A stretch of DNA of 64,000 nt from Callorhinus ursinus (GCF_003265705.1 NW_020313044.1:4537399-4601398), one strand, 5' to 3'; numbered from the stretch's first letter, positions 1 through 12,339 are shown. Program-made: numbers and translations. Notes: generated from the letters alone by a model not told the origin.

Positions 1-2345
1 TGTAATTAGGAGGGCTAAAATTGAGCTGATGTAGTTAGAATAAACTCAGTTCCTAAGTAAACGTAGTAAGTGCTTTTATTTTTAGAGATCTGTGTATTAG
101 TGACAAATAATTGTTGACTGGTCTCCCGTGGATGTAAATGCACACAAATAGAAATGTGTATGATTCCTACATCTCCTCTCTCATGAACCTCGTATTATGA
201 AGCCTTCATTTCCTCCAGCTTACATAGCCTTTTCTAGTAACAACCTCGGCTCTTGATTGAGACGTAAATATGACTTGAAGCTAATAGAAAGTACTCTGGG
301 ATACATAATGGATCAATAGCAGCTACTTCTAGAAGTCATGATGAAGATTGATAGGCTGATGTATATTAAGACAAAAGCTGTCAGAGTTACTTGACCTCAA
401 GGAACAGCTTGTCGGTTTTTCCCTTTTGATCCATGGAGTTTTCATTCTATCCCACTGGCCAGTCTAATCTTTCAGATGAGAGTCCTTTTGTAAAATTGAG
501 CCTATGGTTGAAAAACAAAATTTAATTTTAAAAAAGGATAACACATGTCGAATAAAAAAGGAATATTGCCTAACATGCTGATAACTGTGCCAGAGGAAAT
601 ATATGCAAGACAATGGATTATTTGTCCAAGAATATCAAGGCTGTTTGACATTTAGATCACAGAGAGTTGACTGAATTATTTAGATACGGATAATCTCATT
701 TCTCCAGAGAGCTCCTGATACTTTATATCCATGCCTGTGTGCACATGCATTCACACAGGCACAGAACAAGGACCGATTCACTGCGAGTGTGGTTGCAGTT
801 TCAGATTCCGGCCAAGTAGCATCGACATACTGCTGTCTTTTGGGAGTGTGGGGGGAAGAGAGTTGTTCATTATTTTATGTGTTACAGCCGAAATTACAAT
901 AGGATTCTCTATCAAATAAATTCTTGTGCATATGATCGACATTTTAATTGGCCTCATATTCCTTCTTGGTTCAATTCTTGTTGTTTGCCGGGCCCTGATT
1001 CCTTGTCATTGTGAATCTCACCTGTTGATAGAGAAGCTGACGCATAGTCCTGTCTTTCCCTGGATTGGGGTTGGTACAGAGAAGGGAAGTGAGGTTAGCC
1101 TCATAGTATTCTCCATTATACTTCTCCCACTATATATACAAACACAGTCTCTCTCTTACTCTTTTCCTTTTTCAATTCCCCCGACCTCACATTTGTGTGC
1201 GCCCCAGCTGCCTCACCTGAGAGAGGCTGGAAAAGAAGATGGAGGAGAATGGCTTCTTCATTGGACTCGGTGGCTCAAATAGCACTCAGAGCTCCCCTTT
1301 TAGTATTTATTAAATTTTACACATTTCAGCAGGTTTCTCAGAAGTATGATTGATCTTGGAAGCATATTCATGTAAATGTGAGAAAGCATTTTGCGTGGTA
1401 TTTAACATAATAAGTTTTTAAGTTCAGGAAGTGTTTATGTTTGTGCCTATGTAGGGTTTAGTGAATGGCACTATGTAGAGCAAGGAATAGAAAATGTGGT
1501 CCTTTTTCACTTGTTATTTAAATTTACACAATTTGTCTGCATCTGGAAGGCTTATTTTTTTATGTTTAGCTAAAAAGAAAGCTGATTATAATTCCTGAGC
1601 TCTACTTACCAATATTTTACATTTCTAATGGAAAATCCTCTTATATTTCCCTTTCATATTGAACAAACCACCTTTAAAGAGGAAAAGTCAAAGTAGTTTA
1701 AACTTTGGTTGCTTAGCCTAGGAGGTGTGAAACCACGTTGAGGGCTTATAATCACGTCCAGGTTCCGTATCAGTCTGTCTCCCTCCGTTAACCAGGATCT
1801 CATGTAAGCCCAGATTGCTTAGTTAAGACCAGCTTGTGAATCTGACTGATGAGGATTCTGAGGTTGGATTCTGTTAGTGATTCTTTCACATGAGTTGGCC
1901 TTTTGATGGGACTGAAAAAGTTAGAGTTAATAACTTGGACGATGTTTTTAAACTGCTCTCCTCCTAACCATGGTGCAGGCTACCTGCAGGAGTAGGACTC
2001 CAAAGGAGTAGAAGTAGTTCATTTTAGAGCTCCGTCTCTTTCTCCTGCGTGAGATAGGTAGCAATCCCACAACAACAAACATAGACAAAATCCTCCATTT
2101 CAGTGGCTCCTATGTAAACCTACAGTGTTGCCATTTCTCTCAGTTTCAGGTTGCTGCTTTTAGCTTCTGACTGTGTGTTCTGCGGTGACTCACGTTGTTG
2201 GATAGTGTAAGAAGTGCTCCACTAAGATCACGTGAGGAGTTGTAAGGGCTTAGCTTAGAAGTTAAAAAGATTTCCAGAGAAATGAGGAGTTGACAGTACC
2301 CTCACCTTTCCACACTCACCGGCGCCCTCCTGTGCTCTCTCCTAG
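1..2345 (+). other. RNF14 intron (left part of gene); no exon or clear repeat seen
   Basis: This is A/T-rich sequence left of the first RNF14 exon in the window. I looked for the RWD-domain exons (residues 1-102 of RNF14) in all frames and did not find them. No Can-SINE is present. Small open frames at 731-919 and 926-1282 have no recognisable protein similarity. Confidence 0.6.
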
Positions 2346-2873
2346 CTCTCTGCCCTCTGCAAGCATTTAGACAACCTGTGGGAAGAACACCGTGGCAGTG
2401 TGGTCCTGTTTGCTTGGATGCAGTTCCTTAAGGAAGAGACCCTAGCATACCTGAATATTGTCTCTCCGTTTGAGCTCAAGATGGGTTCTCAGAAAAAGGT
2501 TCAGAGAAGGACGGCTCAGGCCTCTGCCAGCACAGAGCTAGATTTTGGAGGAGCTGCTGGATCGGATGCAGATCAAGAGGAGGCTGTGGATGAGAGAGCT
2601 GTACAGGATGTGGAATCGTTGTCCAGTCTGATCCAGGAAATCTTGGACTTTGATCAAGCTCGGCAGATAAAATGCTTTAACAGTAAATTGTTCCTGTGCA
2701 ATATCTGTTTCTGTGAGAAGCTGGGTAGTGAGTGCATGTACTTCTTGGAGTGCAGGCATGTGTACTGCAAAGCCTGTCTAAAGGACTACTTTGAAATCCA
2801 GATCAGAGACGGCCAAGTTCAGTGCCTCAACTGCCCAGAACCCAAGTGCCCTTCGGCGGCCACTCCTGGTCAG
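2346..2873 (+). CDS. RNF14: RNF14 coding exon: RWD end, linker and RING1
   Basis: The acceptor cctag ends at 2345 and the donor gtaatc starts at 2874. The exon starts and ends on codon boundaries, giving 176 codons from LSALCKHLDNLW to CPSAATPGQ. It carries the RING1 cysteine/histidine pattern, including CRHVYCKAC. Reading continues open into the intron to 2981, so intron retention would add a short tail. That is a chance extension, not a supported isoform. Confidence 0.96.
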
Positions 2874-5800
2874 GTAATCCTCTGCTCTGCTGATAGCCGC
2901 TTCCTGATTCTCTTTCACAAAGGGAGACATCTTCTCAGGAACTTCTTTGATAGGGCTCCTCGGGGCAGGCTGAGGCCTTAGAGCCAGCCCGCAAGTAGTT
3001 TCATGGATACCAAGGTATCGATCAAGAATACCTTGGTCTAGGGGCGCCCAGATGGCTCAGTCGTTAAGCGTCTGCCTTCGACTCAGGTCATGATCCCGGG
3101 GTCCTGGGATCGAGCCCCGCATCGGGCTCCCTGCTCTGCGGGAAGCCTGCTTCTCCCTCTCCCTCTCCCACTCCCCCTGCTTGTGTTCCCTCTCTCACTG
3201 TGTCTCTCTCTGTTAAATAAATAAAATCTTTAAAAAAAAGAATGCCTTGGTCTTACTCAATTGTTGAAGCAAATGTAAGTGCTTCCTCTGCTGGCCTCGG
3301 CATGAGCAGTTCTTGGCAGGGATGAGTGTCAGAAAAGTAATTATAACGTGTTCTGATGATTTACTTTATCTGCTGGGATCCCATCAACCTTGGAGAATCA
3401 CTAGCCTGCCTTTGTGTGAGGTTGGGATCCGAAGGGCATATTCCTTGGAATGGTGAACAGAATCAGGGACAGCATCCTTGGTTTGACCTTTTTTTTTTTT
3501 TTAAATCTTTATTAACCCATAAATGTACCCATTTAAAGTGTGCAGTTCGCTCAGCTTTGACACATGTGTATACCCATGTAGCCACCATCTCAGTCAAGGT
3601 ATAGACTTGGCCACATTTGGTTTGATTTTGAAGTAAGAGAGAGAGTTCTAGTTCATGTGCATCTACTTGGCACCAGCATTTTAAGGATCTCCTCAGAATC
3701 AGAACTGGTTGGGAAATGCTCACATTAGTGTGTTCTCTATTTCCCTCCAGGTCAAAGAGCTAGTGGAAACAGAGTTATTTGCCCGTTACGACCGCCTTCT
3801 CCTCCAGTCCACCTTGGACCTGATGGCAGATGTGGTGTACTGTCCCCGCCCGTGCTGCCAGTTGCCTGTGATGCAGGAGCCCGGCTGCACCATGGGCATC
3901 TGCTCCAGTTGCAATTTTGCCTTCTGTACCTTGTGCAGATTGACTTACCACGGGGTCTCTCCATGTAAGGTGACTGCAGGTGAGTTGTCACTGTGTGAAC
4001 TCCATCCTCCTGTCCTCTGTGCGTGCGCGCACACACACACACGCACACACACACACACACACCCGCCCCAAGAAATTAAATTGTGCGATATGGAATTGTT
4101 CATTCAACAGATATTTTTGTTTCAGTTACTGTCCTGGGCTCTGGAGATAGGGTAGTAACCAAATACCCTCATGGAACTTAAATTTTAATGGCGGAGACAG
4201 GCAAACAAAATAAGAATATTAGATGCTCGTAAGTGCTATGGAGGAAAAAAAAAAAGTAAATCAGGGACAGGATATGAAATGTTCTGAAGTGGCTTGGGAT
4301 TTTACTTAGGGAAATAAAGGGAAGACCTCAGTGGTAAAGTGGTTTGAATAAAGACTTGAAGGAACTAAGGAAACAAGCCATGGAGTTGGCTGGCGGGGGT
4401 GGGGGGAGGGGAACATGACAGAGAAGGAATGGCAAGGTAGTTTCTATCTATGAACATGGGATAATGCAGCTCCTGGTTGGCCGATGCAAGACCGTCTTAG
4501 CTGCCACCCTTGTTTCCATGGCATGTATGTCTGATCAGCCATCAAGTTCTTTATCATTGAGTCCAGGAACGCCTCAGAATCTTCCTCAACCTTCAGTGCT
4601 TCAGAAGCATTTATTGAAGCGGCCAAGGAGGTGAAACCTATTTATAATTCTGATCTAAACAGGGATTGAGAAATCAGGCCTCTGACCTCAGTTTAACTGG
4701 ACTTTGATAGCTTAGTCTTTCTTATACTAACAGGGGTAATGATAATAGCTATTTCACAGGGTTATTTTAAGGATAAATAAACTATCATAGTGCTACTTGA
4801 AGCTTGTATTTTTGGGGTTTTTTTAAGATTTTATTTATTTATTTGACAGAGAGAGACACAGCGAGTGAGGGAACACAAGCAGGGGGAGTGGGAGAGGGAG
4901 AAGCAGGCTTCCCGCTGAGCCGGGAACCCGGATCGGGGCTCGATCCCAGGACCCCGGGATCATGACCTGAGCTGAAGGCAGACGCTTAACGACTGAGCCA
5001 CCCAGGCGCCCCGCTCGTATTGTTCTTAACACTGGTCTGTGACAAGATAAATAAAGAAATGGAGAGTCAGGGCTAGAAAGTTACAGCGATTTCACAGAGT
5101 AATTTTATGTCAGATCTCATAAAAATTTAAACTTATGTTTCTTGTCTTTGTATAATTTTTCTAATAATTCATTTGATTGTATTTTGCATAAGTTTTGGTC
5201 CTTGGCAGAGTGGTGGGGGAAAAAACTGGTCCTTTACCATGGATAGTTTGAGAACAACAGGCTAATCTATGTAAAATGCAAAATGGTAACCGTTAATGTC
5301 ATTATTACGATAGTTACTAACTACGCCTATTAGCAGTGTTACTACCTCCAACAGAGTAACCTTAACTGATTCTTCAGTTGCCCAGAGCAGAGTCTTGTAG
5401 TGGGTATGGGCAGATGGGGTGGAGAATTGCTTTAGACTTCTGTAACCTTATCGTTGAGAGGATGAAGTACGTATGTCTCAGGTGTTTCATGGCATTTGTG
5501 GAAGAAATCAAAGAAGCTTGGGGGCTTTAGCAAAATTAAGAATCTCTTTCTGTATCTATCTGTATCTGTATATATCTGTACATATCAGATACTACTATAT
5601 GAAATATATGAACTACTAACAATTATTTTGAGAATGTTAGAGCAATAATCTTTGTCCTTAAGAAATCTGGGAACACAAAAATGCTTTGAATTTTTAGAAG
5701 GATAAAAATGACAGGATAAAAAGATACATGTGTGCTCCATCTAAATAGAGGTGATGGAGCCATGGGAGTGCACAGTACAGAGAAAGAAATCTTCCCCAAA

Positions 5801-8800
5801 AGATCCGTGGCATAAAAAGGGAGTCAGACGTCTAAATAGTACGAGGAGAGTAAACTAATAAAACAACTACAGCACTCTTGAGAGAGGTCTTCAGTTAATC
5901 GTGTTGAAAAATTAAGGTGATAGAATGTGAACAAAAGCCTTTGTCTACAAGTAAAGCCCTTGTGAATGGCTGCCTGTTCCATCTGAGTTAAGTGATGGAA
6001 CAGTGCAGTGAGATTGAAGAATATCAGGGGAAAGTTTGACAGGAGGAACTTTTGCAGTACCTGTGGGTGGTAAATTTTAGTCACTGACTTTTTTTTTTTA
6101 TCTACAGAATTGAACGGTCTTTGCTCTTGAGCCAAAGATGCTTTCGTTTACTTTTAGGCCTTGTTATTGTCAAATGATGAATGATGCTGACTTCGTGGAA
6201 AATCAGTGTCTCTTTCAACCTTTGTGTCTTTTAGCTAAGTCAGTCTTTAACTGTATGCTACTAGTTGCCCAAATGTGCCAACATTAATAAGTCAGAATCA
6301 ACAAAAAAGATGACCTCTTATTCGAACACCTTGCACAAGTTCACCTTCTCTAGCTGGAGTGTTCTTATACATTCTTTGTCATTTGTACGTGTGTCATTTT
6401 TACCTAGTCATAACCTACATCTGCCTTTTTCTGGATTCTGTAATGAGTATTTTAATTGAGTTGTAGCCATCTCATAAGTTTTTAATAACTAAGTATGTCA
6501 TTAAATGGCTCTTTCACATGTGGCTGGACATTTAATTTGTTTTCCATTGTTATAGGCATCTCAATGCATATAACTGTACTTTGGATTCTTTCCTCATGAT
6601 TATAGTTCCAGCAATAGCATTATTGAATAATCAAAGGTTATGACCATTTTTTTAATGGTTTTTAGTCAGCTTTGCAAAGTTGTATCAAAGTTAATTTTCC
6701 ATTTCACTTTCCAGAGAAATTAATGGACTTACGAAATGAGTACCTGCAAGCAGATGAGGCCAATAAAAGATTTTTGGAACAGAGGTATGGTAAGAGGGTG
6801 ATTCAGAAGGCACTGGAAGAGATGGAAAGCAAGGAATGGCTAGAAAAGAACTCAAAGAGCTGCCCGTGCTGTGGGACTCCCATAGAGGTAAAGGTTTGGG
6901 CCGGACTTGGCAGACAGACTTACAGGCTTATTAGGATTGCCTTAAGAAGCCTATTAATTTTATGACTAAGAAAACACATTTATTAAACCTTCTTACTTGT
7001 AAAATGCATATTCACTAGTAAATATTGTTATTGATCTTCAATGTATATAGACTTACCTTTTTAAAATGCTTTCATAGATTGCAAATTGTTCACACATTTT
7101 ATCCATAACAAAATTGAATGGGTTATGAGAAAGCCCTCGTAGAGCTACAGTTAACTCTTAACTCATCTACATGATAAAACAAAAATCAAGCCTGACTTCT
7201 TAGAACTATGTATCTGGAACTTAACACACCTGCTTAAGAAGTATAAATTTAGGAAGTGAAGACATTTTCCTATTAATCTGAGCCAAAATAGACATTTAAG
7301 TCTATTGCGTCTTGATAAAATCGTAATTATGTTTTAAAGTTGGAATTTATCTTTGCATTTGATTCTCCTATTCCAGTCCATTATGTCTGAACTGTAACTG
7401 GTGGTGATTCCCCAGTTACTCTGTTAAGGAAGCTGGCCTTCTGTTTAACCACGTCAGACATGCTTCAGCCCTATATTACAGTGGAGGACTTGGTACCAAA
7501 TGTTTACTTAGATTTGTGTAAAAAGTTTCAAGTCACACATATTAAGTCCAGACATTTTAATATTAATTTACACATTGGGGCTTATAATGTACATGTTTGG
7601 TTTGTGTCTACTGTTAAACAGAAAAGATTTGGGGAAGTATCTAGTTGTAGGTACCCCTGCTAAATATTTTCTGTATTTTACTTGCAACAGAGGAAAGCAT
7701 TTAATAGTTACAGTGTGTTACCTGTATATCTCAGCCCTGCATGGGGAGAAAGGAGATGACTAGGAGAAGGTTGTACTCAGTCTTTTTGGCATGTGCTTTT
7801 CTCTTTTGCTTTTATAGCCTTGATACTATTCTCTTTCTTTTCCACCAGAAATTAGATGGCTGTAACAAGATGACATGTACTGGCTGTATGCAGTATTTCT
7901 GCTGGATTTGCATGGGTTCTCTCTCTAGAGCAAACCCTTATAAACATTTCACTGATCCTGCTTCCCCGTGTTTTAACCGGTATGTATACACCATCCTCTG
8001 GTCTCAGCAGCAGTTTTTAGTACTCATTTGTAGACCACTTTGCTTAGAGAATTCTCTTACATATTTTCTTACACATATACGGTCTTTTATATTTTCTTGA
8101 AAGTGAGTTTATGATGAAAGATATGCTATCTGGAAATTTGCTTTTTTATCCTCAACTTTTTATAGTGAAAATTTTTAAGCATACAGAAGAGGTAAAAGTT
8201 GAAAGAGTATGATTAGTAGGATACCGTCTACCAAAATGAACAAGTGATAGTATCTTGTCATATTTGTTTTCTAATACTTGATCCTAAGTTGGAGATAGGA
8301 TGCTTTATCTCTAAATACTTCCACATTGTCTCCTAAGATAAGAAAATTCTTCTACGTAACAACAGTACTTAAATTGAACAATGATGGCATACTATCATCT
8401 AATAAACATGTTTTCAAACTTCCCAGTTATCCCTAAAAAATCTTTTAAAGCTGTTTTTAAAACCAAACCAGGATATAATCAAGTTCAAACATTTCATTTG
8501 GTTCTGTCTCTTCAGTCTCTTAATATAGAAGAGTTTTGCCCGCCTTTTTTCATATGTGTTGAGGGGAACGTTGACATTTGAGAGAGGCCAGACCACTTGT
8601 CCTGTAGAGAACATCTTACTTTCTAGACTTTTGCTCCTCCCTGTTGTCTTTTAGTTTTTCTGTCCTATTTCCTGTAAATTGGAAGTTAGATCTAGACTGA
8701 GTTTGAATAGATTTCGAGTAACATTTTTGACAAAAATACTTGTGTACTTCATATTGTATCACATTAGGTCCATAATGTCAGGCTGTCCCACGTTAGTATG

Positions 8801-9563
8801 CTGCTCAATTCTATTGTTTGCTCCATCGTAAATGTAAGTTTTCTTTTTTGTTGTTAGTAAGTAATCTCTGGGGTGTGTGAATATCTTGTTTTTCAGCAGC
8901 TCTGACTTCAGCATCAGTTGATGACCTTTGTGAAGAGGCATCTGTCTAGTATCTACAGTCATTGGTGTTACTAAAGTATAAGAGAAGTTGAAGAAACAAG
9001 CTCTGTGAATCATTGTAAATCTAGTGTTGAAAATTGCATAAATTTTAGGTAACATAGGGAAGGAAAACAAGTTGGCAGCTATGAAACATTATACCAGAGG
9101 AGAGTACAAGGACAGTGAAGCAGAGAGTAGAGTGATTCACATGTAATAGAGTTATGGTGGTTTGGAAGAGTTCCCTTTCTAGATTGCCTGACTTCCCCAA
9201 TCCTGGCTTAATTCCATTTACTGTGTACATTGAGTATCAGTTTTTTGAAACCCACTTCCAATTATTGTTAATCCTTGGCCCTAGAGAGGTTGTCTGGATC
9301 TGAAAAGGGCTATTCTTGTAAACTTTAAGACAGCTTGTTCAGAGGGAGCCGGATTTCAGCCCTCCCCAGTGTAGTGATTAAAGGAAAGGAAAAGATACAC
9401 AAAGATGTTTTCAGAAGAGTACAGAAAGTAATTTTGGGAGAAGGAAAGAGATGATACTAAATTTTTCCCAAGTGCCTACAAATGTACCTTATTTTATGCT
9501 TCCAGGTTGTTCCATGCTGTGGATGTTAATGGAGATATTTGGGAAGATGAGATTGAAGACTAA
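2346..9563 (+). CDS. RNF14: RNF14 (ARA54), RBR-type E3 ubiquitin ligase, partial (5' exons outside window)
   Basis: Five coding exons join in frame: 2346-2873, 3751-3979, 6715-6887, 7849-7979 and 9506-9563 (stop TAA 9561-9563). All introns are GT-AG. They encode residues 103-474 of the 474-residue human protein, with only scattered substitutions. In order, the visible part holds the end of the RWD domain, an acidic linker, RING1 (about 220-269, first Cys codon at 2697), IBR (about 290-350) and RING2 (about 404-433). The catalytic cysteine (Cys417 in human, in the DGCNKM motif) is the TGT at 7861-7863. RBR ligases pass ubiquitin through a thioester on this residue. Known roles are androgen-receptor coactivation and, with GCN1, ubiquitination of translation factors on stalled ribosomes. 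The RWD exons (residues 1-102) are not in the window. The reading frame is intact and the family assignment is certain. Confidence 0.97.
3041..3237 (+). repeat. Can-SINE in RNF14 intron
   Basis: Full-length arctoid Can-SINE ending in an AATAAAATCTT-A tail. The target-site duplication is AAGAATACCTTGGTCT at 3024-3039 and AAGAATGCCTTGGTCT at 3238-3253, one mismatch. It lies 168 bp beyond an exon donor. Confidence 0.93.
3490..3620 (-). repeat. Old L1 3'-end fragment
   Basis: The cattaaagtgtgcagttc...atgtgtatacccatgtagcc pattern is typical of mammalian L1 ends read on the reverse strand. It lies just upstream of the IBR exon. Confidence 0.5.
3751..3979 (+). CDS. RNF14: RNF14 coding exon: IBR domain
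   Basis: The acceptor ttccctccag ends at 3750 and the donor gtgagt starts at 3980. The exon is 229 nt and ends one base into a Glu codon. It encodes VKELVETELFARYDRLLL through SPCKVTA, with the IBR zinc ligands YCPRPCC, CSSCNFAFCTLC and C350. An (AC)n microsatellite starts about 40 bp beyond the donor. Confidence 0.96.
4021..4062. repeat. (AC)n microsatellite
   Basis: Alternating CA with one CG-bearing interruption, 42 bp, 40 bp after an RNF14 splice donor. It is likely length-polymorphic. Confidence 0.9.
4095..4460 (-). repeat. L2 fragment
   Basis: The text attcaacagatattt...ctgtcctgggctctggagatag...ctcatggaactta is the reverse complement of the L2 3' end. It is followed by the gcaaacaaaataagaatatt...taagtgctatgga stretch seen in the same family. 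Confidence 0.65.
4811..5012 (-). repeat. Can-SINE in RNF14 intron
   Basis: Full-length copy in reverse orientation, from T-rich tail to ggcgcccc head. The short target duplication is GCTTGTATT (4802-4810) and GCTCGTATT (5013-5021). Confidence 0.92.
5022..6714 (+). other. RNF14 intron sequence, nothing definite
   Basis: A/T-rich intron between two SINE/exon landmarks. Part of 6260-6660 resembles an old L1 end (gtcattaaatggctctttcacatg...ttgttataggcat). No exon-like frame with splice sites is visible. Confidence 0.4.
6715..6887 (+). CDS. RNF14: RNF14 coding exon: helical linker and start of RING2
   Basis: The acceptor ctttccag ends at 6714 and the donor gtaaag starts at 6888. The exon is 173 nt and completes the split Glu codon. 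It encodes EKLMDLRNEYLQADEANKR through CPCCGTPIE. It is rich in charged residues and ends with the first RING2 cysteines (Cys404, Cys406 and Cys407 in human numbering). Confidence 0.95.
7849..7979 (+). CDS. RNF14: RNF14 coding exon: catalytic RING2
   Basis: The acceptor tccaccag ends at 7848 and the donor gtatgt starts at 7980. The exon is 131 nt and encodes KLDGCNKMTCTGCMQYFC onward. The catalytic Cys codon is TGT at 7861-7863, followed by the zinc-binding Cys residues of RING2 and the conserved NPYKHF segment. It ends two bases into an Arg codon. Confidence 0.96.
8150..8620 (-). repeat. Old L1 3'-end fragment in RNF14 intron
   Basis: The series 'gaaaatttttaagcatacag...agtatgattagtaggatacc' and 'tccacattgtctcctaagata' matches the pattern of ancient L1M-type ends. 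It is very diverged. Assignment is from pattern memory only. Confidence 0.4.
9506..9563 (+). CDS. RNF14: RNF14 terminal coding exon
   Basis: The acceptor cttccag ends at 9505. The exon completes the Arg codon and encodes LFHAVDVNGDIWEDEIED followed by TAA. The acidic C-terminus is the family hallmark. The exon continues without a break into the 3' UTR. Confidence 0.94.
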
Positions 9564-10925
9564 TTAACTCCTCCTACTCAAGATAAGGAAGTGGAATGGT
9601 TTGCCCTAATCTTTTGTCGCGTACACAAAATAACTTTGCAGGATATTTAGGGTACTGTTAATTCACTCTTCCTTTGTAGAAGATGTGGAAGAACAAGGTT
9701 TATATTTTCGTGTGGTACTACTGATCAAGGCACATTCTTATGTTTTTCAGTGTAACATAGAGAAAATTATAAGCCAAAGGTTCAGAAAATGAAAACTAGA
9801 GAATATTAAATACTACAGTGTGCCCGAAGCTCTGAATAGTTAAAAAGTAAATATTTATTTTCTTCCCCAAGCTTTAGGTGAGGAGAGGAGTAAAGCATTA
9901 AAATTATAGTCCTTTTTATCTGAAAGCATCCCTCTAAGGCATTGTGTGGGAGTCCCCTCAGTACTACTCCTTATAACTGGGCTGGGTAGAAGGAAGCCTT
10001 ATTAAAATTGTACTGAGAGCCTGATCTCATTAACTCCGTGTTACATTCCTTTGAACCTACGTTTCTGCCAAGTTAGTTTTCTTTGGAGGAAGCCCTTTAC
10101 TCTAACTGATTGGATGGCCCAGTGTCATTTTGATCTACTGCTTTTCAGAATAGAAATTTATAGATAATTTAAAAAATATTTTTAATGCCACAAACACTGT
10201 GGGTCACGTGGTATTTATTAGTGGTGTGCAGTCCACTGGTTTTGAGCCAAGTCTAGAATATAATGATACTGGCCCAGAAGAATGTTAGTCCCATTCAGCT
10301 CTTCTGGGCCATAGAGCCTAGATTCAAAATGACTTGTCTTTGCTACCTTTTGTTCTACCTTCTCTCCCTTCACTCTTACCCTACCTTCCATCTGGAAGGA
10401 CAATTTTAATATTAACTCCAGCAGCTCATATTTTTATTTCTGCTGGAGTAAGAAAAAGCCAAGTATATTCCCAAGCTGAACAAGCTGTACGTTCTTGAAT
10501 TACCTCCATTTTGAACTCCACACCATTGTAGTTCCAGTCCTCATTTTCTGTATACTTTTTAAAGGTCTTCTCTAATGAGCTACGGAAATTTGGCTTCCTA
10601 CCCTTTTTTGTAACAGCACTGTTTGGGGGGATAATTTTAATTCCTAGATCCCTGTTTCTGGGTTTTGATGGCTTTTTGAAAAATTGTCTTTCCTTATGGT
10701 TTGGTGAATGGCTTGGTAGCAAAATAAGATTGTTTGAAAAAGAAGACAGAGGCATACAGCTTCAGCTATGAACATGTTCTTTTTTCCCAAATTGTCATTG
10801 AAAATTGGGGAATCACTTTTAACCATTTTATGTGTGTGTGTATATCCAGAGTCAGCGAAGACTGTTTCTGGATTGTCAATGAGGCTGCTTAATCTTAAAA
10901 TAAAAGTAATTTAAAAATTGTCTTA
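9564..10925 (+). other. RNF14: RNF14 3' untranslated region
   Basis: This is AT-rich, largely single-copy sequence after the RNF14 stop. The end is inferred from the AATAAA hexamer at 10899-10904. An earlier ATTAAA near 9895 could give a shorter form. The segment 10671-10751 has a second copy inside a SINE at 11765-11847 (see findings). Confidence 0.6.
10899..10904 (+). promoter_or_regulatory. Candidate poly(A) signal of RNF14
   Basis: AATAAA lies about 1.34 kb after the stop codon, in a run of A/T-rich sequence and ahead of the intergenic repeats. Choosing it over other A/T hexamers is inference without transcript data. Confidence 0.5.
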
Positions 10926-11721
10926 TAATCAGAGCAGAGTTCCTGCTATTCTGTCTCCAAGGCAACTGATCACATTTTAAAAAACTGTATGGCGTGTAAC
11001 ACATATTCTTAAAGTGAGCAGAAAGAAGTCATAGAATAGCACCTCCTCTCTTATCCAGACTCGTGACTGAATTTAGGTTTTAGTGCCCATATTTTGTTTG
11101 AACCATATGGCTCATGAGCTTTCATTTTGCACATTTTATAGAAGAACTAAAGTTAAAGAATAAGTTGAATACAAGAAATGGAAATTAAAATAATTATACA
11201 GTATACACCTAAGAAGAGTGGCTCTGTGATTGAATAGGAATTCAGTGGAGATTTTTTTAGTAGTAGCCATTCAGAAGCTCCTCAGTTCATGGACTAGTTG
11301 GTATTTGATAGAGGTTATTTTATTTTAGGCTTTTGTACATTATGTTGATGATATAGTGGAAGTAGGAAAGAAAGCTTCATCATGAAGTTTTGTGAAAGAA
11401 ATGGGAGGTTTCTCTTTATGATTTTAAAAAACACAGCAAGTGGTTAGTCTCAGACTTGTTTGTTCATTTGAATGTTTCATCCTTTTTTCCTTAGGTACAA
11501 AATCTTCACCTTGCAATTTTAACAAAGACAATAGGGCTTGTAAAGTCTTAATTTTGAGGCATGAGTTACGAGGTAATTTTAAGATGGTGTAATTTTGGGT
11601 AGAGTATTTTTGTCTCTGAGTAAAATGAAAAATCGGGATAACCCCCTGAATGCCCTATCAAATACCTGAGTTTGTGGAAGGTTGGCGTATCAAGAAACTA
11701 TATGAAAGAACAAAGAATTTT

Positions 11722-11980
11722 TTTGTTTTTTAAAGATTTTATTTATTTACTTGACAGAGACACAGCTTTTTGGGAAAAGTTGTCTTTCCTTATGGTTTGG
11801 TGAATGGCTTGGTAGCAAAATAAGATTTTTTTAAAAAGAAGACAGAGCAGGGAGAGTGGGAGAGGGAGAAGCAGGCTTCCCGCAGAGCAGGGAGCCCGAT
11901 GTGGGGCTCGATCCCAGGACCCTGGGATCATGACCCGAGCCGAAGGGAGGCGCTTAACGACTGAGCCACCCAGGCGCTCC
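11722..11980 (-). repeat. Chimeric Can-SINE carrying a copy of RNF14 3' UTR sequence
   Basis: A reverse-oriented Can-SINE with the usual T-rich end, body and caggcgctcc head. The target duplication is AGAACAAAGAATTTT (11707-11721) against AGAATAAAGAGTTTT (11981-11995). Its tail-proximal body, normally agcgagagagggaacacaag, is replaced by about 83 bp (11765-11847) that match 10671-10751. The match includes a 48-nt identical run. See findings. Confidence 0.9.
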
Positions 11981-12339
11981 AGAATAAAGAGTTTTATACT
12001 TAGCTTAATTTCATGAAGGCCTTTTTTTTTTTTTTTTAAACAAGTGGGCCAAGATTTGTCCTACATTGACATGAACCTCATGTGTCCTTTTGATGAGAGC
12101 GAGAGAGCCAAGGGTCCCTGTACAGACTGCCAGTTCATCGTGCTCAAAATTATAGTTTGAAGAGGCTGCATCTCTTGATTTAAATAAAAGTTTTGAGTCT
12201 AGAACATACAGATGAAAATAAGCTACTAAATAACTTTTAAAATCAAAATGGAAGTTTTTGACTTTTTAAGCTTGTGACTGAACTGACTTAAGGGCCCGCT
12301 TTTGAATTGTCATTTGAATTGCATCTTGTCCCATTTTTT

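Noticed and set aside
1..2345. Search for upstream RNF14 exons (RWD domain, residues 1-102)
   Set aside because: No matching frame or exon boundaries were found. These exons must lie left of the window.
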